Assembly (NCBI RefSeq): GCF_913773735.1
Contig: NZ_CAJYEB010000022.1
Span: 124,001 to 188,000 of the forward strand
DNA length: 64,000 nucleotides
Direction: 5' to 3'
DNA from: an uncultured Massilia sp.
GTDB lineage: Bacteria > Pseudomonadota > Gammaproteobacteria > Burkholderiales > Burkholderiaceae_D
Under the pieces are notes generated by a model. It did no database searches. It was not told where the DNA came from and saw nothing but the letters and a program-made list of their open reading frames with translations. The translations under genes were made by a program, and so were the position numbers. The stretch's first letter is position 1. Each line of letters starts with the position of its first letter. Below, one piece after another: positions 46,012-54,679 of the stretch.

Positions 46012-48198
46012 TTAGTCGTCCTGATACGCTGGATCGCGACGCAGGTTGATGAGGTCGGGTTCTGCATCGATGAGCTTGCTCGGATAGCCGAGGCGCCTGG
46101 CGGCGCCGATGGCCTGCAGCGCGAGGTCGCGCTTGCCGAGCAACTCATAGGCCAGGCCGGCGCGGAACTGGACCTTCGCGTCCTTCGGCGCCAGCGCGAC
46201 GGCATGCTGCATCAACGCGATGGCCTGCGCCTGCTCGCCCGCGCGGGCCGCGTAGAGTCCCATGCGCGATACCAGCACGACATCGTCGGGCGAGCGCTGC
46301 AACTGAGGCGCGAGCAAGTCGCGCGCCCTGGCGTAGGCCTGCCTGGCCTGCTGTTCGCGGCCCGGCAGCCATAGCAGCGTGTCACCGAGGTTGGCCCAGT
46401 ACAAATATTTTCCCGGTGCGCCACGGGTCGGCGACACGGCGTTCTCGAACGCTTCGGCGGCGCCGACATAGTCGCCACGCAAGAACAGCGCGTTCCCGAG
46501 ATTGCTGTACAGCTTGGCATTCGGGCGTACCTGCAGCCCCTGCTGTAGCACGCGCAACGCTTCGTCGTTGCGGTTCTGGTGCAGGAGGACGGCGTTCAGG
46601 TTGGCATAGGCGAGTACGGCGTCGGGCTGCAAGGCGATGCTGTGACGAAACGCCTGTTCCGCCGCCTGGTAGTTTTCCTGGGCAAAATACGTCGTGCCCA
46701 ATTCGTCCGCAAATACACGTTCTTTCGGGAATCGCTTGATGGCATCCGCAAGCGCAGCCAACGCTTCGGGATAGCGGCGGGCGTGGCGCAGCGATTCCAC
46801 CTTGCCATACCATGCAAAGTAATTGCCCGGATCCAGGCGCAGCGCATGATCGTACGCGCCCAGGGCGCGGTCGAACTGGCCTTCGCTATCCATGACGGCG
46901 CCGTTGGCGATATGGCCGAGCGCGAGCTGGGGGTCGAGCTTCAGCGACAGTTGTGCGCTCGCGCTGGCCTTTTGCAGCCAGATCTCGTCCTGGCGGTCTC
47001 CCGCATAGCGCAGGTTGTAGGCCAGCGATATGCCGGCCGCGGCGCCGGCACTGTCCGGATTGTGGTCGAGCACCTGCTTGAATGCGGCTTCCGCCTTTTC
47101 CAGTTCGCCCGGGCGATCGAACAGTTTCAGGGCGGCGAGACCGCGGCCCATCTCGTTCGCTTCGGAATAGAACAGCCGGTGCTGGTCGATGGGGCCCGCG
47201 CGAAAATCGGCCATCCACCAGGCGCCGCCGGCCGCGAGCACGACGGCGGCGGCCGCGCCGGCGACGAGGGACGCGCGCGAGCGCGGCGCCCATAGCGCGC
47301 GGGGCGCCGCACCGGCGTCGACGGGAACGACGGGGACGGCGACCGGACCGCTGGCATCCTGGCCGATCCGCCGCAGCACATCGGCCATCGTCGGAATACG
47401 ATGCTCGGCTTGTCGCGCAGTCATCGCGCGAATCAGCGCAATCAAGGGCGTGTCGATGCTGTCGGGGTATTCCCAGCTGTCGGAGGACGACTGGACATGC
47501 GCGGCGGCGAGGGCCAGCCCATTCAGGGTGGAAAAAGGCCGGCGGCCGACGAGGACTTCATACAGCATGACGCCGAGCGCATACACGTCGCCACGCTCGT
47601 CCGGCAAACCGCCCAGCAGGCGTTCCGGCGCCATGTAGGCGATCGTCCCGCAGGGCTCCGACTGGGTGACCGTCGTCGTCGCCAGCGCATCCTGGCGCAG
47701 CGCCAGGCCGAAATCCAGGATACGCACCTTGCCGTCCGGCTCGATCATCACGTTGGACGGCTTCAGGTCGCCATGCACCAGACCGGACGCGTGCGCATCG
47801 CGCATGGCAAGCGCGACCTGGCGCACCCAGTCGAGTGCGGCGTCCACGTCCGGCTTGCCATCGGCCAGCACCTGCTTGAGCGTCCGCCCCGGCACCAGTT
47901 CCATGACGATGAACTGGCTGCTGCCGACGTCCTCGACCGCATGGACCTTGACGAACGCCGGGTGCCGCAGCGACGCCGCCATCCGCGCCTCGCGCACGAG
48001 GTCTTCGGCAGTCGCCGTGCCGTCGTGGCGGATGCGCTTGATGGCGACGCTGCGCTGCAGCTTGCTGTCCCACGCCTCGTAGACCTCGCCCTGGCCGCCT
48101 TCGCCGAGGCGGGCGCGGAATGCGTAATGGCCGAACGACGCGGGCAAGGCTGCGGCGGAGGGTGCGCGGGGAGGGAGAACGTCGTCGGGAACGGCCAT
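46012..48198 (-). CDS. Ser/Thr protein kinase with C-terminal TPR repeats
   Basis: 728 residues. A Hanks-type kinase domain occupies ~25-295: glycine loop GEGGQGEVY, K54 in VAIK, E70, catalytic VHGDLKPSNVM with D144 (HGD in place of HRD), DFG at 162-164, and GTIAYMAPE. A transmembrane segment lies at ~318-342. The C-terminal ~390 residues contain several TPR-like helices (GAYDHALRLDPGNYFAWYG, AEQAFRHSIALQPDAVLAYA) and are probably periplasmic. It may sense cell-surface state and phosphorylate proteins read by the FHA-sigma54 activator encoded next door. The DP-EP-like gene follows it. Confidence 0.92.
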   Translation of the reverse strand: MAVPDDVLPPRAPSAAALPASFGHYAFRARLGEGGQGEVYEAWDSKLQRSVAIKRIRHDGTATAEDLVREARMAASLRHPAFVKVHAVEDVGSSQFIVMELVPGRTLKQVLADGKPDVDAALDWVRQVALAMRDAHASGLVHGDLKPSNVMIEPDGKVRILDFGLALRQDALATTTVTQSEPCGTIAYMAPERLLGGLPDERGDVYALGVMLYEVLVGRRPFSTLNGLALAAAHVQSSSDSWEYPDSIDTPLIALIRAMTARQAEHRIPTMADVLRRIGQDASGPVAVPVVPVDAGAAPRALWAPRSRASLVAGAAAAVVLAAGGAWWMADFRAGPIDQHRLFYSEANEMGRGLAALKLFDRPGELEKAEAAFKQVLDHNPDSAGAAAGISLAYNLRYAGDRQDEIWLQKASASAQLSLKLDPQLALGHIANGAVMDSEGQFDRALGAYDHALRLDPGNYFAWYGKVESLRHARRYPEALAALADAIKRFPKERVFADELGTTYFAQENYQAAEQAFRHSIALQPDAVLAYANLNAVLLHQNRNDEALRVLQQGLQVRPNAKLYSNLGNALFLRGDYVGAAEAFENAVSPTRGAPGKYLYWANLGDTLLWLPGREQQARQAYARARDLLAPQLQRSPDDVVLVSRMGLYAARAGEQAQAIALMQHAVALAPKDAKVQFRAGLAYELLGKRDLALQAIGAARRLGYPSKLIDAEPDLINLRRDPAYQDD

Positions 48199-48230
48199 GC
48201 CAAGGGATAGGGAACGCTGATGTGTTCCTG

Positions 48231-48281
48231 ATTATAGCAATGGGGAAACTAAAAATGGATGCCTAAATGCAATTTTTAGTT
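48231..48281 (-). promoter_or_regulatory. Kinase promoter with an AT-rich inverted repeat
   Basis: On the minus strand, a perfect -10 TATAAT lies at 48236-48231, about 33 bp from the kinase ATG. No good -35 is present. Instead AACTAAAAAT (48247-48256) and ATTTTTAGTT (48272-48281) form a perfect 10-bp inverted repeat with a 15-bp spacer covering the -35 region. This suggests an activator or repressor site. It could also fold at the 3' end of the upstream coiled-coil transcript. Confidence 0.55.
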
Positions 48282-48325
48282 GCGTGAAGCAGACGGACCG
48301 CGACCGCCGGCCGCCCGCCTCCCGG

Positions 48326-48529
48326 CTATGCCGGCCGGTCCGCTCGCGCCTGGGCCTGCTGCACCATGTCGCGCTGGTATTCCTCCAGTACGTCGATCGC
48401 TCCCCGGATCCGCGATATCGTGTGCTCGAGCTCGCTCTTTTCCCTGGCGATCCTGAGCAGCCGGTCGTCGCACCTGACCAGCTCTTCCTTGAGTTCCGCA
48501 AGGCGGCGGTTCAACGGGTCCTGTTCCAT
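48326..48529 (-). CDS. 67-residue coiled-coil protein
   Basis: 67 residues, charged and heptad-like throughout: RRLAELKEELVRCDDRLLRI, SELEHTISRIRG, DVLEEYQRDMVQQ. No membrane segment or signal. ATG at 48529 is preceded by AGGAGA at good spacing, which supports expression despite the small size. It follows the AI-2E-type gene by 56 bp on the same strand, so it is probably cotranscribed. No family recognised; a small scaffolding or regulatory role is only a guess. Confidence 0.7.
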   Translation of the reverse strand: MEQDPLNRRLAELKEELVRCDDRLLRIAREKSELEHTISRIRGAIDVLEEYQRDMVQQAQARADRPA

Positions 48530-48585
48530 GGTGGCGGGTCTCCTCAATTGGAATGGTGGAATGGTGGTTCGGGCAATCCCAGGGA

Positions 48586-50451
48586 TCACGTCCGTGCCGG
48601 CCGTTCCGGCGCCACGAACGCCAGCGCTTCCTCGAACGAGCGCAGCACGATGTCGACGTGGTTCTCGACCGCCGCCTGGGTCACGCTCGACTGGTCGAAC
48701 GGCAGCTTGATGGTCGCCAGCAGCACGGTTGGCAGCGCGTCGCGCAGGGCCCGCGCGGCCGACAGCCAGGGGGCCAGGTTGTCCTCGAGTGGGTAGGGCA
48801 GGAACACGGTCGAGACCAGTTCGGCCTTGTCGGCGCCCGGCGTGTCCTCGTCGCCCAGCGTGATGCTGCGCGCGTCGATGTCGGCCTCGCGCAGCGCGCG
48901 CACCAGCAGCTCGCTCAGCACCTCGTCGCGCTCGGCCGGCAGGGCGGCGCACAGGACGATCGAGTGCGCCGGCACGTCCAGCGATCCCTGCCAGCGGCCG
49001 TGGCGGTTCTCGCGCATCTTGCGCAGGTGCGCGCCGAGGTTGGCGTCGAGCAGGGACACGTCGCGGCGGCGGCGGCTGCGCGTCGGCTTGGCCGCGTCCG
49101 GCGCCAGCATCGTCGCCACGCTGGCGATCGTCGTGCGCATGGTGTCGAGCTGGGACGACTCGATGCGGCCGGAGCGCAGGTCGCCGCCGGCCATCGCCAG
49201 GCCGGGCAGCAGGATCTGGTCGCAGTAGCGCGCGAAGCTGGCGCGGCGCAGGTAGGCGCGGGCGTCGCGCAGGATGGTGTACGTGTCGCCGGCCAGCACG
49301 CGCTGGTACAGGCGCTGGGCGCCGGTCACGCTGGGCGCGTCGCCAAGCAGGATCGTCACCGGCTCGAACCCGCGCACGTGGCGCCCGGCCACGACCAGGC
49401 ACAGCGTCAGCGGCGTGGACAGCAGCAGCCCCACCGGTCCCCACAGCGCGCCCCAGAACACGGCCGAGACGATCACCGCCAGCGGCGACAGGCCCGAGCT
49501 GTGGCCGTACACCTTCGGCTCGACGACGTTGGCGACGAACATTTCCAGCGCCAGGAACAGGGCGATGCAGGAGATCGCCAGCTGCCAGCCCGGGTCGATG
49601 GCGGCCACGAAGATGGCGATGATGACGCCGGCCGCCATGATGCCCAGGTAGGGGACGAAGCGCAGCATCCCGGACAGCGCGCCCCACAGGCCCGCATGCG
49701 GCACGCCGGCCAGCCAGAGCAGCAGGCCGATCAGGGTGCCGAAGGTGATGTTGACGATGAACTGCGAGAAGAAGAAGCGCGACACGCCCTCGGCGGCATC
49801 GGACAGCGTGCGGATGGTGCGGCCGATGTCGTCCTTGCCGGCCAGGCGGATCAGGCGGTCGCGCAGCGATTCGTGTTCGAGCGAGATGAAGACCAGCAGC
49901 ACCAGGACCAGGCCGGCTTCGCCGAGCGGCCCCCAGGCCATCGAGAACAGGCGCGCGATCTGGTCGCTGGTGGTCAGGCGCGGCTGGCGGATCTCGACCG
50001 GCAGCGGCTGCGTCGGGCTGACGGTCACGGTGGTGATGCCGCGCCGCGCGCTGACCGTATTGCCGCGTTCCTGCGGCGAGACGGCGCTCAGCTCGGCCTC
50101 GATGCGCGCGAACGGCCGCTCCGTCATCTCGCGCACGGCGGCGACCTTGGTGCGGATGGCGGCGCGGTAGCGCGGCAGGTCGCGCGACACGGCCACCAGC
50201 TGGAACGCGAGGATGGTGCTCAGGCCCACCACGCAGGTGCCGACGATCAGCACCGACAGCAGCGTGGCCGGCAGGTGCGCCAGGCCGAACCGGCGCATGC
50301 CCCGGATCAGCGGCGCGATGACGAGGCTGAGGATGGCGGCAAGCGCGAGCGGCTCGAGGACGTCGCGGCCGAAATAGAGGAGCCCGAGGACGCAGCAGGC
50401 CGTGACGATGGAGCCGGAGGTCAGGTGCTTGAGCAAGGAGGAATCGCGCAT
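48586..50451 (-). CDS. AI-2E-family membrane protein with long C-terminal domain
   Basis: 621 residues from ATG 50451. About eight membrane segments in the first ~370 residues with the family motifs LSDAAEGVSRFFFSQFIVNI, RFVPYLGIM and GLSPLAVIVSAVFWGALWGP, as in the AI-2E/PerM (TqsA) family of exporters. The remaining ~250 residues are cytoplasmic and unusual for the family: an Arg-rich patch (TRSRRRRDVSLLD) and an alpha/beta region (HSIVLCAALPAERDEVLSEL, STVFLPYPLEDNLAPWLSAA) that looks like a nucleotide- or cofactor-binding fold. The transported substrate is unknown. The GTG/TTG region upstream lacks support. Confidence 0.85.
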   Translation of the reverse strand: MRDSSLLKHLTSGSIVTACCVLGLLYFGRDVLEPLALAAILSLVIAPLIRGMRRFGLAHLPATLLSVLIVGTCVVGLSTILAFQLVAVSRDLPRYRAAIRTKVAAVREMTERPFARIEAELSAVSPQERGNTVSARRGITTVTVSPTQPLPVEIRQPRLTTSDQIARLFSMAWGPLGEAGLVLVLLVFISLEHESLRDRLIRLAGKDDIGRTIRTLSDAAEGVSRFFFSQFIVNITFGTLIGLLLWLAGVPHAGLWGALSGMLRFVPYLGIMAAGVIIAIFVAAIDPGWQLAISCIALFLALEMFVANVVEPKVYGHSSGLSPLAVIVSAVFWGALWGPVGLLLSTPLTLCLVVAGRHVRGFEPVTILLGDAPSVTGAQRLYQRVLAGDTYTILRDARAYLRRASFARYCDQILLPGLAMAGGDLRSGRIESSQLDTMRTTIASVATMLAPDAAKPTRSRRRRDVSLLDANLGAHLRKMRENRHGRWQGSLDVPAHSIVLCAALPAERDEVLSELLVRALREADIDARSITLGDEDTPGADKAELVSTVFLPYPLEDNLAPWLSAARALRDALPTVLLATIKLPFDQSSVTQAAVENHVDIVLRSFEEALAFVAPERPART

Positions 50452-50609
50452 TCGCGTGGTGCGGGCAGGCGGCCTCGGCGGACCCAAGGCTAACCAGTAA
50501 ACATAAAACCTCCAATGTAACTAAAAAGTGGCACTCAATCAAATTCCATCATGGAAATATCTGAAAAGGCGGAGTATTGCATGCGGAAAATGCAATGACC
50601 ATGCATGCA

Positions 50610-50696
50610 CGTCGTCCCGGCGCAGGCCGGGACCCAATTTTTCGGTGCAGCCGGGATGCATGCAACAATTGGACCCCGGCCTGCGCCGGGGAGACG
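50610..50696. repeat. Palindromic intergenic repeat, copy C
   Basis: Left arm CCCGGCGCAGGCCGGGACCC, right arm GGACCCCGGCCTGCGCCGGG. The interior (GGTGCAGCCGGGATGCATGC and ACAATTGGA) resembles that of copy D. It ends 5 bp before the stop of the sulfonate ATPase gene. The rest of the 250-bp gap (50452-50609) is AT-rich and holds no gene. Confidence 0.8.
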
Positions 50697-50701
50697 GCCA
50701 T

Positions 50702-51439
50702 TCATGCGCTTGCGTCGATGCCCGCATCGAGCAACCCCAGCAAGCGCTCCCGCAACGCCCCCGCCCGCGCATCCCCGCGCCGCCGCGGCCTCGGCAGCCC
50801 GACCTGCAGCTCGGCGCGCGGCGGCCCCGGCTGGCGCTCCAGCAGTACGATGCGGTCGCTCAGGTGCACTGCCTCGTCGATGTCGTGCGTCACCAGCAGC
50901 ACCCCCAGGCCCCGTTCTGCGGCCACCCGCGCCAGCAGGTCCTGCAGCGCCGTGCGCGTGATCGCGTCGACGGCCGAGAAGGGTTCGTCCAGCAGCAGCA
51001 CCCGCGGATGCGTGTACAGGCCGCGTGCCAGCGCCACGCGCTGGGCCTGGCCGCCGGACAGGTGCTTGGGCAGCGCCTCGCCGCGCCCGCCCAGGCCCAC
51101 TTCGGCCAGCAGCGCCTCGATGGCGTCGGCGTCGGCATGCCGTCCGCTCGCGCCGAAGGCCACGTTCTGCGCCACCGTCAGCCAGGGAAACAGGCGCGGT
51201 TCCTGGAACACGAAGCCGATGCCGGCGTCCGGACCCGCGAGCGGCCGGCCGTCCAGGCGTACGGATGCCCTGGCGTCGCGGTCCAGGCCCGCGGCGATGG
51301 CCAGCAGCGTGCTCTTGCCGCAGCCGCTGGCGCCCAGCAGGCCGACGATCTCGCCGGCGGCGAGGCCGACGCGCAGGCCGCGCAGCACGGTGCGCGCGCC
51401 GAAGCGCTTGTCGTCGACGTCGATCTGCAGGAGGCTCAT
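50702..51439 (-). CDS. ssuB: ABC transporter ATPase, sulfonate/nitrate/taurine type
   Basis: 245 residues. Walker A GASGCGKST, the ABC signature LSGGQAQR, Walker B VLLLDEPF and the H-loop THDIDEAV are intact. It powers uptake together with the permease and binding protein upstream. Its start overlaps the permease stop in ATGA. It is the last gene of the eight-gene operon. The C-terminus is unusually Arg/Gly-rich (PRPRRRGDARAGAL). The substrate class (alkanesulfonates) is inferred from the neighbouring monooxygenase. Confidence 0.87.
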   Translation of the reverse strand: MSLLQIDVDDKRFGARTVLRGLRVGLAAGEIVGLLGASGCGKSTLLAIAAGLDRDARASVRLDGRPLAGPDAGIGFVFQEPRLFPWLTVAQNVAFGASGRHADADAIEALLAEVGLGGRGEALPKHLSGGQAQRVALARGLYTHPRVLLLDEPFSAVDAITRTALQDLLARVAAERGLGVLLVTHDIDEAVHLSDRIVLLERQPGPPRAELQVGLPRPRRRGDARAGALRERLLGLLDAGIDASA

Positions 51440-52278
51440 GTTTGCGCTCCGGCGTGGGTGTCGCGCCAGGCCAGCAGGCGCCGCTCGACCGCGACCATGG
51501 CCATGTCGCTGGCCTTGCCGAGGATGGCCAGCAGCACGATGGCGGCCAGCACGATGTCGGCGCGGCTGGTCTCGCGGCCGTCCGACAGCAGGTAGCCCAG
51601 GCCGCGCGAGGCGGCGATCAGCTCGGCGGCCACCATGAACATCCAGGCCAGCGCCAGCCCGTTGCGCAGGCCGGTGAGGATGGCCGGCAGCGCGGCCGGC
51701 AGCAGCACGCGCCGCACCAGCGCGGGCGGCGCCAGGCGGTACAGGCGCCCGACCTCGACCAGCTTGCGGTCCACGCCGCCAAAGCCGGACACCACGCCCG
51801 TATAGACCGGAAAGAAGGCGCCGATGCCGATCAGGACCAGCTTGGGCAGCTCGTCGATGCCGAACCAGAGCAGCAGCAACGGCACCCAGGCCAGCGACGG
51901 GATCGCGCGCAGCGCCTGCAGGCTCGGGTCGAGCAGGCGCGCGGCGCGGCGGTCGAGCGCGACCACGGCGCCGAACAGGGCGCCCGCCAGCGCGCCGGTG
52001 CCGAAGCCCGCCGCCACGCGCAGGATGCTGGCGGCCAGGTGGGCCGGCAGGCCGTGGCCGGCGAGCCAGGCCAGCGTCGCGGCGATCTCGGACGGCGGCG
52101 GCATCAGGTTGGCCGGTATCAGCCGCGCACGCACGGCGATCTCGGCGCCGCCGAGTGCCAGCGCCGGCAGCGCGAAGGGCAGCAGCAGCCAGGCGATGCG
52201 GCCGGCATGCGGCCGGCGGCGCGGGGGCGGCGCGGCCGCTCGGGCAACGGCACGGCGGGTCAGTGCGGGCGCCGCCAT
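51436..52278 (-). CDS. ssuC: ABC transporter permease, sulfonate type
   Basis: 280 residues with about six membrane segments. The BPD_transp_1 EAA region reads RVLLPAALPAILTGLRNGLA, the loop that contacts the ATPase. An Ala/Arg/Pro-rich N-terminus (RRAVARAAAPPPRRR) precedes the first segment. It starts 1 bp before the binding-protein stop region and overlaps ssuB by 4 bp, so translation is coupled. Confidence 0.87.
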   Translation of the reverse strand: MAAPALTRRAVARAAAPPPRRRPHAGRIAWLLLPFALPALALGGAEIAVRARLIPANLMPPPSEIAATLAWLAGHGLPAHLAASILRVAAGFGTGALAGALFGAVVALDRRAARLLDPSLQALRAIPSLAWVPLLLLWFGIDELPKLVLIGIGAFFPVYTGVVSGFGGVDRKLVEVGRLYRLAPPALVRRVLLPAALPAILTGLRNGLALAWMFMVAAELIAASRGLGYLLSDGRETSRADIVLAAIVLLAILGKASDMAMVAVERRLLAWRDTHAGAQT

Positions 52279-52279
52279 C

Positions 52280-53260
52280 TCAAGCCCTGGCCAGGTACGG
52301 TTGGGCGAAGCGCGTGTCGACCAGCTCGCCGACCACGCGGTCCAGGTCCGTGCCCGTCTTGACCAGGCCCTCGTCCAGCAGGATCGGCGCGGCCTGGCGC
52401 AGCGCCGCCAGGTGTTCGGCGCCCGGCTGCGGTTGCGAGAAGTCGCTGCGCAGCTTGATCTGCAGGAGGGCGACCGGCAGCGAGACCTTGGCTTCCTCGG
52501 CCAGGATCTTCGCGGCCTCGCCGGGGTTGGCGCGGATCCAGGCGCGCGCCCGTTCATAAGACTTGATGACGCGCGCGGCCTCCTTCGGGCGGCTGGCCAG
52601 GAACTGTTCGCGCACGTTGAGAAAGCCATAGGTATTGAATGTGACGTTCCGGTACAGCAGGCGCGAACCGCTTTCCAGTTCGCTGGCCGCCATGTGCGGA
52701 TCGAGCCCGGCCCAGGCGTCTACCTTCCCCTGCTCGAGCGCGGCGCGGCCGTCGGCGTGCTGCAGGCTGACGTGCTCGATGTCGCCGCGCTTCAGGCCCG
52801 CCAGCGGCAGCGCGCGCAGCAGGAACAGGTAGGGGTCGGTACCCTTGGTGGCGGCGATCTTCTTGCCCTTCAGGTCGGCCAGCGTGCGGATCGGCGAGTC
52901 CTTGCGCACCACCAGCGCCGTCCATTCCGGACGCGAATAGATGTAGGGCGTGCGGATCGGATTGCCGTTGGCGCGCGCCAGCAGGGCGGCCAGGCCGGCC
53001 GAAGAGCCGATGTCGATGCTGCCCGCGTTCAGGTATTCGAGCGCGCGATTGCTGCCGGCGCTGAGCACCCACTTGACGCTGGTGCCGTCCGGCTTGAATT
53101 CCTGCTCGAGCCAGCCGAAGCGGCGCAGCACCAGGCTGGTGGGCGAGTAGTAGGCATAGTCGAGGCGCAGCTCGTCCAGGGGCGCGGCGGCGGCGCTGCG
53201 CGGCAGCGTGGCGGTGGCGGCGCCGGCGGCGGCCAATTGCAGGAGGGTGCGGCGTTTCAT
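52280..53260 (-). CDS. ssuA: Periplasmic binding protein, aliphatic sulfonate type
   Basis: 326 residues. The signal peptide (~1-25) has MKRRTLLQLAAAG and ends SAAAA; the RR pair suggests a possible Tat route. The NMT1/SsuA fold shows LDYAYYSPTSLVLRRFGWLE, SIDIGSSAGLAALLARANG and LKGKKIAATKGTDPY. It captures the substrate for SsuBC. AAGGAAA precedes the ATG. It begins 27 bp after the monooxygenase stop. Confidence 0.87.
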   Translation of the reverse strand: MKRRTLLQLAAAGAATATLPRSAAAAPLDELRLDYAYYSPTSLVLRRFGWLEQEFKPDGTSVKWVLSAGSNRALEYLNAGSIDIGSSAGLAALLARANGNPIRTPYIYSRPEWTALVVRKDSPIRTLADLKGKKIAATKGTDPYLFLLRALPLAGLKRGDIEHVSLQHADGRAALEQGKVDAWAGLDPHMAASELESGSRLLYRNVTFNTYGFLNVREQFLASRPKEAARVIKSYERARAWIRANPGEAAKILAEEAKVSLPVALLQIKLRSDFSQPQPGAEHLAALRQAAPILLDEGLVKTGTDLDRVVGELVDTRFAQPYLARA

Positions 53261-53287
53261 GGATTTCCTTTTCTCTTGTCGTGATGT

Positions 53288-54670
53288 TCAGGCCGCGCAA
53301 CGCTTGCCGCCGATTTCAACGTGCCTGCCCGCGTGCCATGCGGGCAGGCGGTCGCCGCGTCCCAGCAACTGGTGGCGCAGCGTCGCTTCCTCGTAGTGTT
53401 TGCGGTAGCGCCCGCGGCGCTGCAGTTCCGGCACCACCAGCTCGACCACGTCGCGCATCGATTCGTGGGCCACGGCGACGGCGAGGTTGAAGCCGTCGGC
53501 GCCGGTGTCGTCGATCCAGCTTTCCAGCTGGTCGGCCACCTGTTTCGGGTCGCCGACCAGCACCGGTCCGCGTCCGCCCAGGCCGATGAATTGCGCCGCC
53601 TCGCGCACGGTCCAGCTGCGCGCCGGGTCGGCCACGCTGAGCGAGGCCAGCGCCGTGCGGCCGGCATCGGTGTCGACGTAGTGGATTGGAGCGTCCGGGT
53701 CGGCGCGCGAAAAGTCGACGCCGGTCCAGCCGGACAGCAGCGCCAGCGCCGCCTCGACGTCTACATGCGCCAGGTAGTCGCGGTATTTTTCTTCGGCTTG
53801 CGCGGCGGTCGGCGCGACCACGATCAGCGCCTGGGCATACACCAGCAGGCCGGCCGGATCGCGCCCGGCGGCGCGCGCCGCGACGCGGATGGCGTCCACG
53901 TAGCGCCGCACCACCGCCTTGCTCGGCCCCGACACGAACGTTGCCTCAGCGTGGCGGGCCGCGAAGGCGACGCCGCGCGCCGAGGTGCCGGCCTGGTACA
54001 GGAAGGGCGTGCGCTGCGGCGAAGGCTCGCTCAGGTGGATGCCGGGCACCGAATACCAGCGCCCTTCGTGGGCAATGGGACGGACCTTGCCCGGGTCGGC
54101 GTAGATGCCGCGCGCCTTGTCGGCCACGACGGCGTCGTCGGCCCAGCTGTGTTCCCACAGCTTGTAGACCACGTCCAGGTATTCGTCGGCCAGGTCGTAG
54201 CGCTCGTCGTGGCCCGGCAGGCGCGCCGCGCCCAGGTTGCGCGCCGCGCTGTCGAGGTAGCCGGTGACGATGTTCCAGCCGACCCGGCCCTCGCTCAGGT
54301 GGTCGAGCGTCGACATGCGCCGGGCGAAGGTGTACGGGTGTTCGCCGGTGACGGCCGCGGTGACGCCGAAGCCCAGGTGGCGGGTGGCGTGGGCCATCAG
54401 CGGCACCAGCGCCAGCGGATCGTTCAGCGGCGCCTGCACGCCGTGGCGCAGGGCGGCGTCGGCGCTGCCCCGGTAGACGTCGTAGACGCCCAGCACGTCG
54501 GCCAGGAACAGGGCGTCGAAGCGGCCGTCTTCCAGCAGGCGCGCCAGTTCGACCCAGTGGCGCGCATGCTTGTAGCGCCAGCTGGTGTCGCGTGGATGCG
54601 TCCACAGGCCGGGCGACTGGTGGCCAACGGTATTCATCTGGAAGGCGTTGAAGCGGATGGTCTTGGGCAT
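53288..54670 (-). CDS. FMN-dependent monooxygenase, NtaA/DszA/DmoA type
   Basis: 460 residues of the bacterial luciferase-like family, NtaA/SnaA/DszA branch by length and motifs: FNAFQMNTVGHQSPGLWTHP, GRFDALFLADVLGVYD, EHPYTFARRMSTLDHLSEGR and GRVGWNIVTGYLDSAARNLG. Such enzymes use reduced FMN from a separate reductase to cleave C-S or C-N bonds (dimethyl sulfide, sulfones, aminocarboxylates). Location inside a sulfur-transport operon favours an organosulfur substrate. No flavin reductase gene is in the operon. It starts 9 bp after the MetQ-like stop. Confidence 0.88.
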   Translation of the reverse strand: MPKTIRFNAFQMNTVGHQSPGLWTHPRDTSWRYKHARHWVELARLLEDGRFDALFLADVLGVYDVYRGSADAALRHGVQAPLNDPLALVPLMAHATRHLGFGVTAAVTGEHPYTFARRMSTLDHLSEGRVGWNIVTGYLDSAARNLGAARLPGHDERYDLADEYLDVVYKLWEHSWADDAVVADKARGIYADPGKVRPIAHEGRWYSVPGIHLSEPSPQRTPFLYQAGTSARGVAFAARHAEATFVSGPSKAVVRRYVDAIRVAARAAGRDPAGLLVYAQALIVVAPTAAQAEEKYRDYLAHVDVEAALALLSGWTGVDFSRADPDAPIHYVDTDAGRTALASLSVADPARSWTVREAAQFIGLGGRGPVLVGDPKQVADQLESWIDDTGADGFNLAVAVAHESMRDVVELVVPELQRRGRYRKHYEEATLRHQLLGRGDRLPAWHAGRHVEIGGKRCAA

Positions 54671-54679
54671 GGCGCGAGA

